A stretch of 64,000 nt of DNA from a virus. The notes beneath the pieces were generated by a model. The model did no database searches, had not been told where the DNA came from, and saw nothing but the letters and a program-made list of their open reading frames with translations. The DNA lies in IMG/VR virus record IMGVR_UViG_3300045131_002929, positions 1-64,000 of that record; one strand, 5' to 3'. The position numbers and the translations under genes were made by a program. Below, piece by piece: positions 47,008 through 55,902 of this stretch (position 1 is the first letter of the stretch; every line of letters starts with the position of its first letter).

Positions 47008-50000
47008 ATGCTCAAGCAGGCCTCCAAGCGCAGGGCCGGCGACGGCAGGCCTGTGCCCCATTTCGACGTCGCCGACATGGGCGCGAGCTCGTGGTCGGAC
47101 AAGACGACCAAGCTGCTGCTCCACTTCGACGGGTCCATGCTGGACGGGTCGCTCTACTCAAGGTCCGTGCTGCCGGCGGGCGACGCGCGCCTGGACTCCA
47201 CGTCGTCCAGCCTGGGCGGCTCGTCGCTGCGCGTGACCGGCGCCTCGCATCTGGACGTCATGCTGGGACCGGACGCGCTGCCGGGTTCGCGCAGCCTGTC
47301 CATCGAGGGCTTCTTCCTGGTGGACTCCGTGAGCTCGACGTTCAGGGTGTGGGAGTGGTTCCAGGACGCCGCGAACAACCTGGCGCTCGACTACGTGGCC
47401 AACACGGGGTGGAAGGTGAGCAGGCTGGACGCGGGGACGCAGACGACTCTGCTGATAGGGTCGGCGGCCGCCATCCAGACGTGGCTCCACGTCGCCGTGA
47501 CCCGGGTCGGGACCACTTGGCGCCTACTGGTCGACGGGGTCGAACAGGCCGCTTTGGCCTACCAGTGGTCACCCGTGTGGACGTTCGGCTCCACCTTCAG
47601 GCTGGGCCGCAACTACGCCGCCGCGTCGGCTATGGTAGGCAACGTCGACGAGGTCAGGCTGGTCGTGGGCGGGCCCGTGGTGGCTTCCGTGCCTACGGCC
47701 AGGTATGGCGTCGCCGAGCTGCTGACCGGCAGGGGCGCGCAGCTCGTCGACATTAACGGCGCCGGAGTCTACTACTGGGGCGTCTCGCCCGAGGGCGGCG
47801 GCGAACCCGTCGCCTGCAGGTGCGGCGACTACCTGCTGGTCTTCGGCCGGCGCCTGACGCGCGGCGGCTCGATCTTCGAATGCGTCGTCGACACGATGGC
47901 GCTGCAATGGCTGGGCAACGTCAGCTGGGGCGGCTACGACTACGAGCCCTGGCGCGGCTACGTCGAAGCGGTCGGCCAATGCCTGGTCGTAGGCGCCAGG
48001 GCGCTAATGGTGCGCTCCGCCGGCAACCCTGGGCTTATGCTTGGCGACGCGCTAAGTTCGTACTCCGTGAACGGTTACGCCGCGGTAAGCAATAGCGTCG
48101 TCAGGGATAACGACTGCTTCTACGTGGGCAACGCCGGATCCATACGCATGGCCAAATTGGGCGGCGGCGCGTTGTTCACATGGTTCGACGGCATATCGAC
48201 CACTTATCTCACGCACATGCCGGCGGCCTGCATAACCGCCGCGGGCGCCGACAACGGGGTGCGTGTGGCCGCGTTGCGCTCTGGGTCGCAGTACGGCTCC
48301 GGGTGCCAGGCGCTGGTGGTAGGGCGCGGCGGGCTGGTCTCGGCCTACTCGTCGCTCATCGTGACGCTGACGGATCCGATCACCCGGCTGTCCGCGGACG
48401 TGAGCCTGGCCCAGCTGCCTGAGCTTTTCGTGGGCGTGTCCGCGTTCTGTTGGAAGGGCGTGTGCTCCGCCACCCATGTCTACCTGGCGCTGAACTCGCT
48501 CAACGGGTCGCCCGCCGGGATAATCGTCAGGCTGCCGATGGCGGATTGGTCGCTGGCCGGCGTGGAGGCCTTGCGCCTGCACTCGGTCGACGCGCGGCTG
48601 GTCAACATATCGGGCCTGGCCTATGACGGCCGGCACGTGTACTGCCTCGCGTCGGGCCTTGCCGGCGGCGCGCTGGCCAAGGTCGACGAGCTTAACTTCA
48701 CAGCGTCCGGCGTGGAGGTGGTGGAGCTGGGCCCCAACAGCTGGGTGTGGTCCGAGCTTGTGGACTTCGATTCCTACTTGTGCGCCGTGTCCAGGGCGCG
48801 GGCGGTCAAGATTCCCTGCCGCGTCCACTCCGCCGCCTATTTCGAATGTTCCGACGCAGAGCTGCCCTACCCGCTGCCTATTTCGACGGTATCGCTGCTG
48901 CAGATGACGGGCGGTGCGGCTTTCGACGAGACGCTGCGCGGATCGCGCGTGACATCCACGAACGTGGCCTTCGCCGCGTCGGGCGGCAAGTTCACAGGCA
49001 AGGCCTCCATCGTGGGCACTAATTCCTTGCTGACGCTGTACCCGAGCCCGGCCGGCCCGAACTTCCCCATATGCCGCCCCGGCGACTACAACACGGTGGG
49101 CGCCTACACGCTGGACTTCTGGCTGAAGTTCGACGCGCTGCCGACGGACTACAGAACGGTGTTCAACACAGGCGTCGAGGACTATGGGTTTATGGCCCTT
49201 TATTTTAAGCCCGGGAGTTCCCCCAAGATGATTTGCAAAACACATTACGAAGGCGAGTCTCGTAAGCTGCTTGCTGATACCCCGGTCGGCACGTGGTTCC
49301 ATGTGGAGTTTTCCGTGGAGAACCGCGTTGGCCGAAACAGTGGAGCGCGGCTATTTTTGAACGGTAAATCGCAGGTAGACGTTTCTCTGACGGTGTCGCC
49401 TGTTTTAGCCTTGGCCGGCGGCGGCGCGGCTATGAGCTATGGCGGCAGCTTGTTCCTAGTGGCCAGCGGCGGGAATTACTCCGCCTTGTCGGCGCCCAGC
49501 GCCAACATAACCACGCTGGGCGTGTCGCCCAATGGGCAGTTCATGCTCGCGGCCGTGTCCGGCGGCAGCATGTACGCGTCCATCGACGGCGGGGCCAGCT
49601 GGACGACTAGGTCCGCGGCGGGCGTGTTGTCGTGGACTAACCTGATATGCCGCGACGACGGCAGCTGCGTGGCTAGCGTGTGGAACAACGCGACGTACTA
49701 TGAGTCTTCCAATTTTGGCGAATCGTGGTCCGCCAAGTCCGTCGGCACAACCACCACCCGCATAGTCATGTCGTCGGATGGTAGGTACAGGCTTGGCGCC
49801 GGGTCGACTGATGGATGGTATTACGGCAATCCCACCATGCACATATCTTCCGATTACGGCGCCACATGGTCCACTTATAATTACGGCTCAGTCGGCGCAT
49901 TTACGAATAGCGTGGCAATGTCCGCGTCCGGCGCCGTCATGGCCGGCGCGGCGGCGTTGTACGCGGCGAATCTGCCTACCCACGAACGCTACGTGTATAT

Positions 50001-50502
50001 CAGCGTGAACTACGGCGCCACATGGACGCAGCTTACGGGGGCAGGCGGCCGTAACAGCTGGACATGCTGCGCGGTGTCGGCGGACGGCGCGAAGGCAGCC
50101 TTCGCGGCTGTGGGCTCGCGGCTATGGATCTACACCGTGGCGACCGGAACGTTCGACGAGATCACCGACGTGCCCGAGAAGCCGGCTTGGAACTCCGTGG
50201 CGTTGTCCGCGGACGGCTCCAAGGCTTACGCGTTGTCCGGCGACGGCTATCTGTACCGAGTCGATGTGACGGCTGGCACCTTGGAGCCGTCGAACGGCGT
50301 TTTGAATTTTCAGGCCATAGTCGGAGCGGCCGTAGCAAACTATTGGGGGGTGAATCAGTGCGGCATCGGCTACCACAATCAATTCTTCTTCGGCAACGCC
50401 TGGCAAGCCGCCTGGCCCGGCATGCACGTGTCGGACATAAGGCTGACGAACGACGTGCTGCACACCGCCGATTTCACGCCGCCAGCGCAGAAGACGCTTT
50501 GA
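47008..50502 (+). CDS. Giant LamG/Asp-box fibre protein
   Basis: The product has 1164 residues. Residues ~28-235 are a LamG/concanavalin-like domain (KLLLHFDGSMLDGS, then VGNVDEVRLVVG). Residues ~240-620 are beta-rich and may form a propeller. A second LamG begins near 640 (YTLDFWLKFDALPTDYRTVF, LFLNGKSQVDVSL). It is interrupted at ~795-1105 by an Asp-box module (SIDGGASW, SSNFGESW, SSDYGATW, SVNYGATW) and resumes with CGIGYHNQFFFG ... HVSDIRLTNDVLHTADFTPP, the standard last strands of a phage LamG. Both domain types are expected to bind carbohydrate or protein ligands. It belongs to the adhesin operon. Confidence 0.75.
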   Translation: MLKQASKRRAGDGRPVPHFDVADMGASSWSDKTTKLLLHFDGSMLDGSLYSRSVLPAGDARLDSTSSSLGGSSLRVTGASHLDVMLGPDALPGSRSLSIEGFFLVDSVSSTFRVWEWFQDAANNLALDYVANTGWKVSRLDAGTQTTLLIGSAAAIQTWLHVAVTRVGTTWRLLVDGVEQAALAYQWSPVWTFGSTFRLGRNYAAASAMVGNVDEVRLVVGGPVVASVPTARYGVAELLTGRGAQLVDINGAGVYYWGVSPEGGGEPVACRCGDYLLVFGRRLTRGGSIFECVVDTMALQWLGNVSWGGYDYEPWRGYVEAVGQCLVVGARALMVRSAGNPGLMLGDALSSYSVNGYAAVSNSVVRDNDCFYVGNAGSIRMAKLGGGALFTWFDGISTTYLTHMPAACITAAGADNGVRVAALRSGSQYGSGCQALVVGRGGLVSAYSSLIVTLTDPITRLSADVSLAQLPELFVGVSAFCWKGVCSATHVYLALNSLNGSPAGIIVRLPMADWSLAGVEALRLHSVDARLVNISGLAYDGRHVYCLASGLAGGALAKVDELNFTASGVEVVELGPNSWVWSELVDFDSYLCAVSRARAVKIPCRVHSAAYFECSDAELPYPLPISTVSLLQMTGGAAFDETLRGSRVTSTNVAFAASGGKFTGKASIVGTNSLLTLYPSPAGPNFPICRPGDYNTVGAYTLDFWLKFDALPTDYRTVFNTGVEDYGFMALYFKPGSSPKMICKTHYEGESRKLLADTPVGTWFHVEFSVENRVGRNSGARLFLNGKSQVDVSLTVSPVLALAGGGAAMSYGGSLFLVASGGNYSALSAPSANITTLGVSPNGQFMLAAVSGGSMYASIDGGASWTTRSAAGVLSWTNLICRDDGSCVASVWNNATYYESSNFGESWSAKSVGTTTTRIVMSSDGRYRLGAGSTDGWYYGNPTMHISSDYGATWSTYNYGSVGAFTNSVAMSASGAVMAGAAALYAANLPTHERYVYISVNYGATWTQLTGAGGRNSWTCCAVSADGAKAAFAAVGSRLWIYTVATGTFDEITDVPEKPAWNSVALSADGSKAYALSGDGYLYRVDVTAGTLEPSNGVLNFQAIVGAAVANYWGVNQCGIGYHNQFFFGNAWQAAWPGMHVSDIRLTNDVLHTADFTPPAQKTL

Positions 50503-50527
50503 CAAAACGTAAAACAGAGTAAAAAAA

Positions 50528-52006
50528 ATGACAGATGGCGTGATCTACTTCAACGTCGGCACCAAGTGCCTCCACAGGCTGGCCGTGTCGCTGCGCTCAA
50601 TGCGCAGAATACACTCAGGGCCCTGCGCCGCACTTTGCGCCGACGAATGCCCGCGATGGTTCGCGGAGCTGGCCCGCGCGCTCGACGTCGAACTCCGCGC
50701 CTTCGATCCTGAAGGGCTGCCCCCGCTGGTATTGAAGGCGCGGCTGCACCGCCACAGCCCTTTCGACCGCTCGCTCTTCATAGACGCGGACACGCTGGTG
50801 ACCGGCCGCTTCGACGAGCTTTTCGACCTGATAGGCGAATATGGCTTCGCCGTGGGCCGCTTCGCCGGATGGCGCACCAAGGGCCGGACCATCGCCAGCC
50901 GCATAGCGGCCATGGCCCCGGCGTGCGGGCCGGCCATGGTGGCCGCCGCCTTGGCCTACGGCCCGGCTGTGAACACCGGGGTGTTCGGCTTCACGAAGGA
51001 TTCGAAATTTTTAGAGCCGTGGGCGGACCTTACGCTGCGCGCCCACGAGCTCGGGTGCTCCCGCATACCGGACGAGCTCGCGTGCCAGATGCTGCTGCCC
51101 GCCATCCGCAGCGCGACTTTCGACGAACGCTACGGCGAGTCGGTGAAATTCGGCAAGCTGGGTCCGACCACCCGCATAGTCCATTACCACGGCCGCAAGC
51201 ACGCGCAGGGCTTCCCGGCATGCGGCGAGTGGAAGCGGGCCTACTGGGAGCTCATGGCCGAATGCACGGACGAGGTCCGGGCCGGCCTGGCCGCGGACCT
51301 CGGCGACAAGACGCTGCGCAACTACCGGCGGCGCGAGGCGCTGACCTTCGTCACGGCGGTGGATCCGGGCTATCTGGCCAGCCTGCGGGCCAACTTTCCG
51401 CTTATGGCGGAGGTCGCCGGAATAGCTGGCGAGCCTTGGATCTGCTATGTGAACGGGATTCCCATCGACGACCCGCGGCTTGACTTCCTGAAGGGCCGCG
51501 CCCTTGTGCGAGCCTGGGACTTCGACGCGCCCACCCAGCGCGAGCGGATGCTGACCTGTTTCGTGAAGGCCGCGCCGTTCGACGTCAAGACGCCGCGCTG
51601 GGTCAAGGTGGACGCTGACGTCCGGCCGAGTGGCGCCGCTTTCAAATTCGAGGCGGGCTGGCGCGGCGCGGCGCTCGTAGGCCACCGCTGGCATTACACC
51701 AAGCCTGGCCGATGGCTGCGCGGCCTGGAGGAATGGGCGGACGCCCACCCAGGTTTCGCGGGCAGCGCCCGGCTGTTCACGGCGGGCCATCTGGTGGACG
51801 CCGACGCGCAGCTTCGCTACGGCCACCCCAGGATAGCCTCGTTCATGTGCGCGCACGACACGGCGTTCACGCGTAGATGCGCCGAGCTGGCGGGCCCGGG
51901 GCGGCTGCCGGTGCCCAGCCACGACACTTTCCTATGGTACTGCGCGGCGCGGCTGGGCGAGCCTATCGCCCGTACCAACTTCAAGAAGAAGGGCTTCCAC
52001 CCATGA
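50528..52006 (+). CDS. Two-domain glycosyltransferase-like protein (GT8-type first domain)
   Basis: The product has 492 residues. Residues ~1-240 resemble a GT8-type GT-A fold (YFNVGTKCLHRLAVSLRSMR, then a metal-binding DxD in SLFIDADTLVTG near residue 86 and AVNTGVFGFTKDS). Residues ~275-490 look like a second GT-A domain, with RWVKVDADVRPSG near 357 as its DxD. The weak CAGAG site and A-run precede the ATG. It overlaps the next glycosyltransferase by four bases (ATGA). A transferase acting on the serine-rich virion proteins encoded just upstream is an attractive inference; modifying the host surface is the alternative. Confidence 0.65.
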   Translation: MTDGVIYFNVGTKCLHRLAVSLRSMRRIHSGPCAALCADECPRWFAELARALDVELRAFDPEGLPPLVLKARLHRHSPFDRSLFIDADTLVTGRFDELFDLIGEYGFAVGRFAGWRTKGRTIASRIAAMAPACGPAMVAAALAYGPAVNTGVFGFTKDSKFLEPWADLTLRAHELGCSRIPDELACQMLLPAIRSATFDERYGESVKFGKLGPTTRIVHYHGRKHAQGFPACGEWKRAYWELMAECTDEVRAGLAADLGDKTLRNYRRREALTFVTAVDPGYLASLRANFPLMAEVAGIAGEPWICYVNGIPIDDPRLDFLKGRALVRAWDFDAPTQRERMLTCFVKAAPFDVKTPRWVKVDADVRPSGAAFKFEAGWRGAALVGHRWHYTKPGRWLRGLEEWADAHPGFAGSARLFTAGHLVDADAQLRYGHPRIASFMCAHDTAFTRRCAELAGPGRLPVPSHDTFLWYCAARLGEPIARTNFKKKGFHP

Positions 52007-52734
52007 TAGAGCTGAACGCGCAGTGCCACTCGTTCGGCATGCGGCTATGCTGGATGCTGTCCAGCCTGGCCGACCAGCGCGGAGCCGCCGGCCTGTTCAA
52101 AGTGTCCGTGGCCTACGCCGCCGACGAGCCGGGGGCGCTGGCCGCCTGCAGAGTGCTGGACTATTTCAAGGGCCGCCTGAGCCTAGTCCGCAGGGAGTAC
52201 CCCGACATGGCCGCCATGATGCTGCGCGGCCGCACCCGCTCGGCGGCCGCCATGGACACGGACGCGGAGTGGATCTTCTTCGCGGACTGCGACGCCGTGT
52301 ACCACCCGGACTACATGGCGGCGCTCGCGTCGGAGCTAGGTCGCCTGCGCGGCGAGGCCGCCGGCAAGTGCGTCTGGTCGGCGCGGCGCACGATGGCCGT
52401 GGAGGCCGGCGAGGCGCTGGTGGGCTCGATGGCCAGGCCGGCCTATGTCCCTGACTCTTTCAAAAGGGCCGACGCCGTCTCCACTGCGTGGTCGAAGCCG
52501 TGCCCCTGCGTGGGCAACACCCAGATAGCCCTGGCCGCCGACGTGAGGGCGCGCGGCGGGTACTCGCCCGGCAAAGCCGACGCCAGCTGGCTGGCCGGCG
52601 CGGGCAACACGAAGAGCGACGTCGGCTTCAGAAGGTCGATGGACGGATGCCTCAGGCTCGAGCTGCCTGATCAGATACACATAAACCACAAGCGCGACGC
52701 GGGTTCCGGCAGGCACCTGACGGAGCAAAGGTAG
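52003..52734 (+). CDS. Glycosyltransferase-like protein (GT2 style)
   Basis: The product has 243 residues from the ATG that overlaps the upstream stop. Visible features are the N-terminal strand-helix MIELNAQCHSFGMRLCWMLS, a DxD-like site WIFFADCDAVYHPDYMAALA near residue 90, and a C-terminal acceptor-side region (GGYSPGKADASWLAGAGNTK). The order matches compact GT-A enzymes. It is coupled to the GT8-like gene. Confidence 0.6.
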   Translation: MIELNAQCHSFGMRLCWMLSSLADQRGAAGLFKVSVAYAADEPGALAACRVLDYFKGRLSLVRREYPDMAAMMLRGRTRSAAAMDTDAEWIFFADCDAVYHPDYMAALASELGRLRGEAAGKCVWSARRTMAVEAGEALVGSMARPAYVPDSFKRADAVSTAWSKPCPCVGNTQIALAADVRARGGYSPGKADASWLAGAGNTKSDVGFRRSMDGCLRLELPDQIHINHKRDAGSGRHLTEQR

Positions 52735-52744
52735 CAGTAAAAAA

Positions 52745-53752
52745 ATGCCAAGGATGGTCAGTCTCAAGGAGGATCCGGCCGACGACGCCTCGCTGCGGCA
52801 CGGATACGACAGGCACGTCGGCGACGACTGCGGCAGCCGGACTATGGCCGGCACCTATAGGTTCGGCCAGTACTGCCCCATGTTTTTCACGCAGGAAGGC
52901 GCGACAGCCCACCTGGAGGGCATGTACAGGGGCCGGGCCTGCTTCCTCATAGGCGGCGGGCCGAGCTTGGCCACCCACGACCTGGAGCAGCTGCGCAAAG
53001 CCGGCTGCCTGACCTTCGGGCTGAACAACTCGGCCAAGGTCTTCCGGCCGGACCTGTGGACGTGCGTCGACGACCCTGGCCGCTTCCTGTACTCCGTGTG
53101 GCAGGATCCCCGGATAATGAAGCTGGTGCCCATGGCCCACTTCAAAAAGAATCTGTGGACCAGCTGCTTCGTCGGCGGCCAGCCTCAGTGGCGGCGGGCC
53201 GGCACCACGGTTGGCGACATGCCCAACGTCTGGGGCTTCAGGCGCAACGAGAAGTTCGCGGCGCACCGCTTCCTGACGGAGAACACGATCAACTGGGGGT
53301 GCCACAAGGACTTCGGCGGCTGCCGCTCCGTCATGATCGCGGCCATGCGCCTTATGTGGGAGCTCGGGATACGGACCGTCTACCTGCTCGGCGTCGACAT
53401 GAAGATGACCCAGGAGCGCGGCTACGCGTTCGACGAGGGCCGCAGCCCGAACGCCGTGCGCAACAACGAGCACACCTACGCGCGCATGCTGAGCGAATAC
53501 TTCCCGAAGCTGAAGCCTGAGTTCGACGCCCACGGCTACAAGGTGTACAACTGCAACCCGGACAGCTGCCGCGGCATATTCCCGCACAAGCCCTTCGCGG
53601 AGTGCGTGGCCGAGGCCAACGCCGCGATAGGCGACACGGCCAGGGAGCGGACGGAGGGCATGTACCTGGTCCTGGAGGAGAAGGAGCGGCTGGGCACGGC
53701 CGAGGCCGCCCTGGAGGCGACCAAAGGCTTGAAGCCCGCCAAAGAATCCTAA
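52745..53752 (+). CDS. DUF115/MAF-like protein, putative sugar-nucleotide or glycosyl transfer enzyme
   Basis: The product has 335 residues. Residues ~60-130 (GRACFLIGGGPSLATHDLEQ, then TFGLNNSAKVFRPDLWTCVD) have the GGGPSL loop, the 'N-N-S' strand end and the 'P-D-x-x-x-x-x-D-D' motif of the DUF115 Rossmann-like domain. This domain is found in phages and in the MAF enzymes that O-glycosylate flagellin Ser/Thr. Residues ~200-250 include MRLMWELGIRTVYLLGVDMK. It follows the two glycosyltransferase-like genes by about ten bases. The exact reaction cannot be told from sequence. Confidence 0.55.
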   Translation: MPRMVSLKEDPADDASLRHGYDRHVGDDCGSRTMAGTYRFGQYCPMFFTQEGATAHLEGMYRGRACFLIGGGPSLATHDLEQLRKAGCLTFGLNNSAKVFRPDLWTCVDDPGRFLYSVWQDPRIMKLVPMAHFKKNLWTSCFVGGQPQWRRAGTTVGDMPNVWGFRRNEKFAAHRFLTENTINWGCHKDFGGCRSVMIAAMRLMWELGIRTVYLLGVDMKMTQERGYAFDEGRSPNAVRNNEHTYARMLSEYFPKLKPEFDAHGYKVYNCNPDSCRGIFPHKPFAECVAEANAAIGDTARERTEGMYLVLEEKERLGTAEAALEATKGLKPAKES

Positions 53753-53753
53753 G

Positions 53754-53772
53754 CGATATACTAACATAAGAT
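53754..53772 (+). promoter_or_regulatory. Candidate promoter between the glycosylation genes and the tail genes
   Basis: GCGATATACTAACATAAG lies about 35 bases before the ATG at 53806 and resembles GCTATATTAACA at 34300. This 50-base gap is the widest after the adhesin operon and could start a separate tail operon. Confidence 0.35.
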
Positions 53773-53805
53773 GCTTGCGTCAAATTTCCAACAGAGTGGA
53801 CAGAC

Positions 53806-54057
53806 ATGGCCGACGAGAATGGATACAAAACCCTTGCGCCGATGGTCCACTACGGGGTCAACCGCAAATACGGCCCGCACATCGGCATAGGCGGCGCCGG
53901 CGCCAAAGTGCATCTATATCCGCAGTTCATCCACATAGGCGGGGCCGACGACGCGGAGCGCGTGCCGCTGACCCCTAGGCAGGTTCGGCTGGTCTCGAAG
54001 ATAATAGAGCAGATGGGCCGGCTGCCGGCCCAGACCGGAGATTCCAATGCTACCTGA
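53806..54057 (+). CDS. Small hypothetical protein, start of the tail block
   Basis: The product has 83 residues: MADENGYKTLAPMVHYGVNR, then IGIGGAGAKVHLYPQFIHIG and a helical end (TPRQVRLVSKIIEQMGRL). It overlaps the next gene by eleven bases. The beta-turn-rich middle could be a small virion component. Not identified. Confidence 0.6.
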   Translation: MADENGYKTLAPMVHYGVNRKYGPHIGIGGAGAKVHLYPQFIHIGGADDAERVPLTPRQVRLVSKIIEQMGRLPAQTGDSNAT

Positions 54058-54961
54058 CATCTGTCTCACATGCGGCGACAACGAGTCGGCCACCGCCATC
54101 GGCAGGCCGGAAGGCGTGGGCGGCGGGGTGCCCGACTCGGCGTCGCTGTCGCAGACCGGCATGGCCTCGCGCGGCTCGATAGGCGGCCGCTGCAAGAACA
54201 AGCCTGTGCTGTCCATGGTCAGCCGTTCCGCCCGCACCTTCGTCGTCGCGCTTCAGCGCGCCGACGGATCGCCCGTCGACCTTACAGGCCTGACCGCCGA
54301 GTTCGCCGCCAAAGAGGACAACAGGGCGATCACATTCTACATCCGCAAGCCGATGGTCGTGGCCGACGCCGCGGACGGGCTGCTCACGGTGGATCTGCTG
54401 CCGGACGAGGTTCTCCATGGCGGCGTGTGGCTGGCCGCCATCCTGCTTAGCGGGACGCCAGGCCTGCTCGCCACTTACGACTTGTGGCTCCACGTCGAGA
54501 AAAGCATCCTGTCCTCCGACAGGAAGAACAACATGGTCACGATTCCAGAGCTGCGGCTGGTCCTCATGGACCGCTGCCCGGCCGACAATCCGCTGCTGGA
54601 CGACGTGGACTTCTCGGACTCCGACCTCTGCAGCGCCATCACGCTGCCCGTCTACGAGTGGAACGAGACCCCACCCGTGCTCGAGCAATACACCTACACG
54701 CCGGCCACGTTCCCCTATAAGTACAACTGGCTGCAGGCCGCGGCCGGCGAGGCGATGCGCATAACGGCGCGCAGGCTGTCGCGCAACAGGCTGGTGTACA
54801 CGGCCGGCGGCGTGAACGTGGACGACCTGGCCCGGGCGCAGGTCTACGCGCAGATGGGCCAGGAGCTGCGCGACGAGTGGAAGACTTGGATGATGCGCGA
54901 GAAGGTAAGGCTGAACGCCGAACAGATATACGGAGGGGTCCGCTCGCGGATCTACTACTGA
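54047..54961 (+). CDS. Neck or baseplate-type structural protein
   Basis: The product has 304 residues. The N-terminal ~150 residues hold a beta-domain of the kind found at the N-terminus of BppU-like baseplate proteins (SARTFVVALQRADGSPVDLT, LTAEFAAKEDNRAITFYIRK). Residues ~165-300 (LMDRCPADNPLLDDVDFSDS, LPVYEWNETPPVLEQYTY, FPYKYNWLQAAAGEAMRIT, VDDLARAQVYAQMGQELRDE) follow a pattern I associate with head-tail or neck proteins of large phages. The gene lies just before the tail genes and overlaps its neighbours on both sides. Confidence 0.55.
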   Translation: MLPDICLTCGDNESATAIGRPEGVGGGVPDSASLSQTGMASRGSIGGRCKNKPVLSMVSRSARTFVVALQRADGSPVDLTGLTAEFAAKEDNRAITFYIRKPMVVADAADGLLTVDLLPDEVLHGGVWLAAILLSGTPGLLATYDLWLHVEKSILSSDRKNNMVTIPELRLVLMDRCPADNPLLDDVDFSDSDLCSAITLPVYEWNETPPVLEQYTYTPATFPYKYNWLQAAAGEAMRITARRLSRNRLVYTAGGVNVDDLARAQVYAQMGQELRDEWKTWMMREKVRLNAEQIYGGVRSRIYY

Positions 54962-55899
54962 TGGCCGACTATTTCGGAGTCGTCGAAGTCCTTACCACGC
55001 CGGACGACGTCCGGACGGTATGGTGGCGTATGGGCCGCAACTTCAGCCCGGGCGCCCTGGCGCCGCGGTTCTATGTGGACTGGGGCCGCGCAGCCGGGCC
55101 GTGGACATGCCTGAACCCGACTGCGCCTGTGGTCGGCGACTGCCTGTTCGTGGATTCCGCGAGACGGACCTTCGACATGCAGAAGGATCTTTGGTACAGG
55201 GTAAGGGCGGAGTGGGGCGCCTACAGAGACGCGTCGCTGCCCTGCCAGGCGCTGGGCACGCTGAACGCGCAGGCCCGCCTGACAGCCAAGGCCATCGTCA
55301 AATCCCTGTACACCGGAATGAAGAAGGGCGGGATCCACGGGTTCCTGCTGCGGCGTAGGGACTGGGGGCCCAAATGCTCGACCTGCGCCGACTGGGACAC
55401 CGAGGAGCCTACCATAGGCGACTGCCCCGAATGCCACGGCGTAGGCGTGGCCGGCGGCTACTACCCCGGCGTCGACTGCTGGGTGGAGATCGTACAGCCG
55501 CGGGCCCGCGCCCGCTCGCTGACCGAGGGCGGCCTCGGCGTGGCCGACCCGCAGACCGTCACGGGCCGCTGCGTGGCTTACCCCTGGATCACGGCCGGCG
55601 ACCTTTTCGTGCCGGCGCGCTCCAACGAGCGTTTCATCATACGCAAGATCGACCACCTGGCCGACATGGAGACGAAGCCCATCCTGTTCCTGCTCACCAT
55701 GAACAGGCTGCCGGAGACGTCGCCCGCCATGAACGTGCCGATAGCCGGCAGGCCTGAGGTCTTCACGGTGGAGGCCGGGCCTTGCGTCGCGGTACCCGCC
55801 ACGCCGCCCATACCCGACTCGGAGGACGAGCAGGTGCGTTCCTCCGCCGCTTCCGACGACGCCGGATGGCGCAGAGGCTTGAAACACGAACCCTGGTGA
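54961..55899 (+). CDS. Tail or neck protein with zinc-ribbon
   Basis: The product has 312 residues from the ATG overlapping the upstream stop (TGATG). Residues ~139-160 carry C-x2-C ... C-x2-C (CSTCADWD, then CPECHGVGVAGGY), a zinc-ribbon-like site embedded in a structural protein. The N-terminal half has MADYFGVVEVLTTPDDVRTV and a Trp-rich region (VWWRMGRNFSPGAL, then LWYRVRAEWGAY). Proteins with such an embedded ribbon occur near the neck and tail-completion genes of large myoviruses. Function otherwise unknown. Confidence 0.55.
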   Translation: MADYFGVVEVLTTPDDVRTVWWRMGRNFSPGALAPRFYVDWGRAAGPWTCLNPTAPVVGDCLFVDSARRTFDMQKDLWYRVRAEWGAYRDASLPCQALGTLNAQARLTAKAIVKSLYTGMKKGGIHGFLLRRRDWGPKCSTCADWDTEEPTIGDCPECHGVGVAGGYYPGVDCWVEIVQPRARARSLTEGGLGVADPQTVTGRCVAYPWITAGDLFVPARSNERFIIRKIDHLADMETKPILFLLTMNRLPETSPAMNVPIAGRPEVFTVEAGPCVAVPATPPIPDSEDEQVRSSAASDDAGWRRGLKHEPW

Positions 55900-55902
55900 G
55901 CC

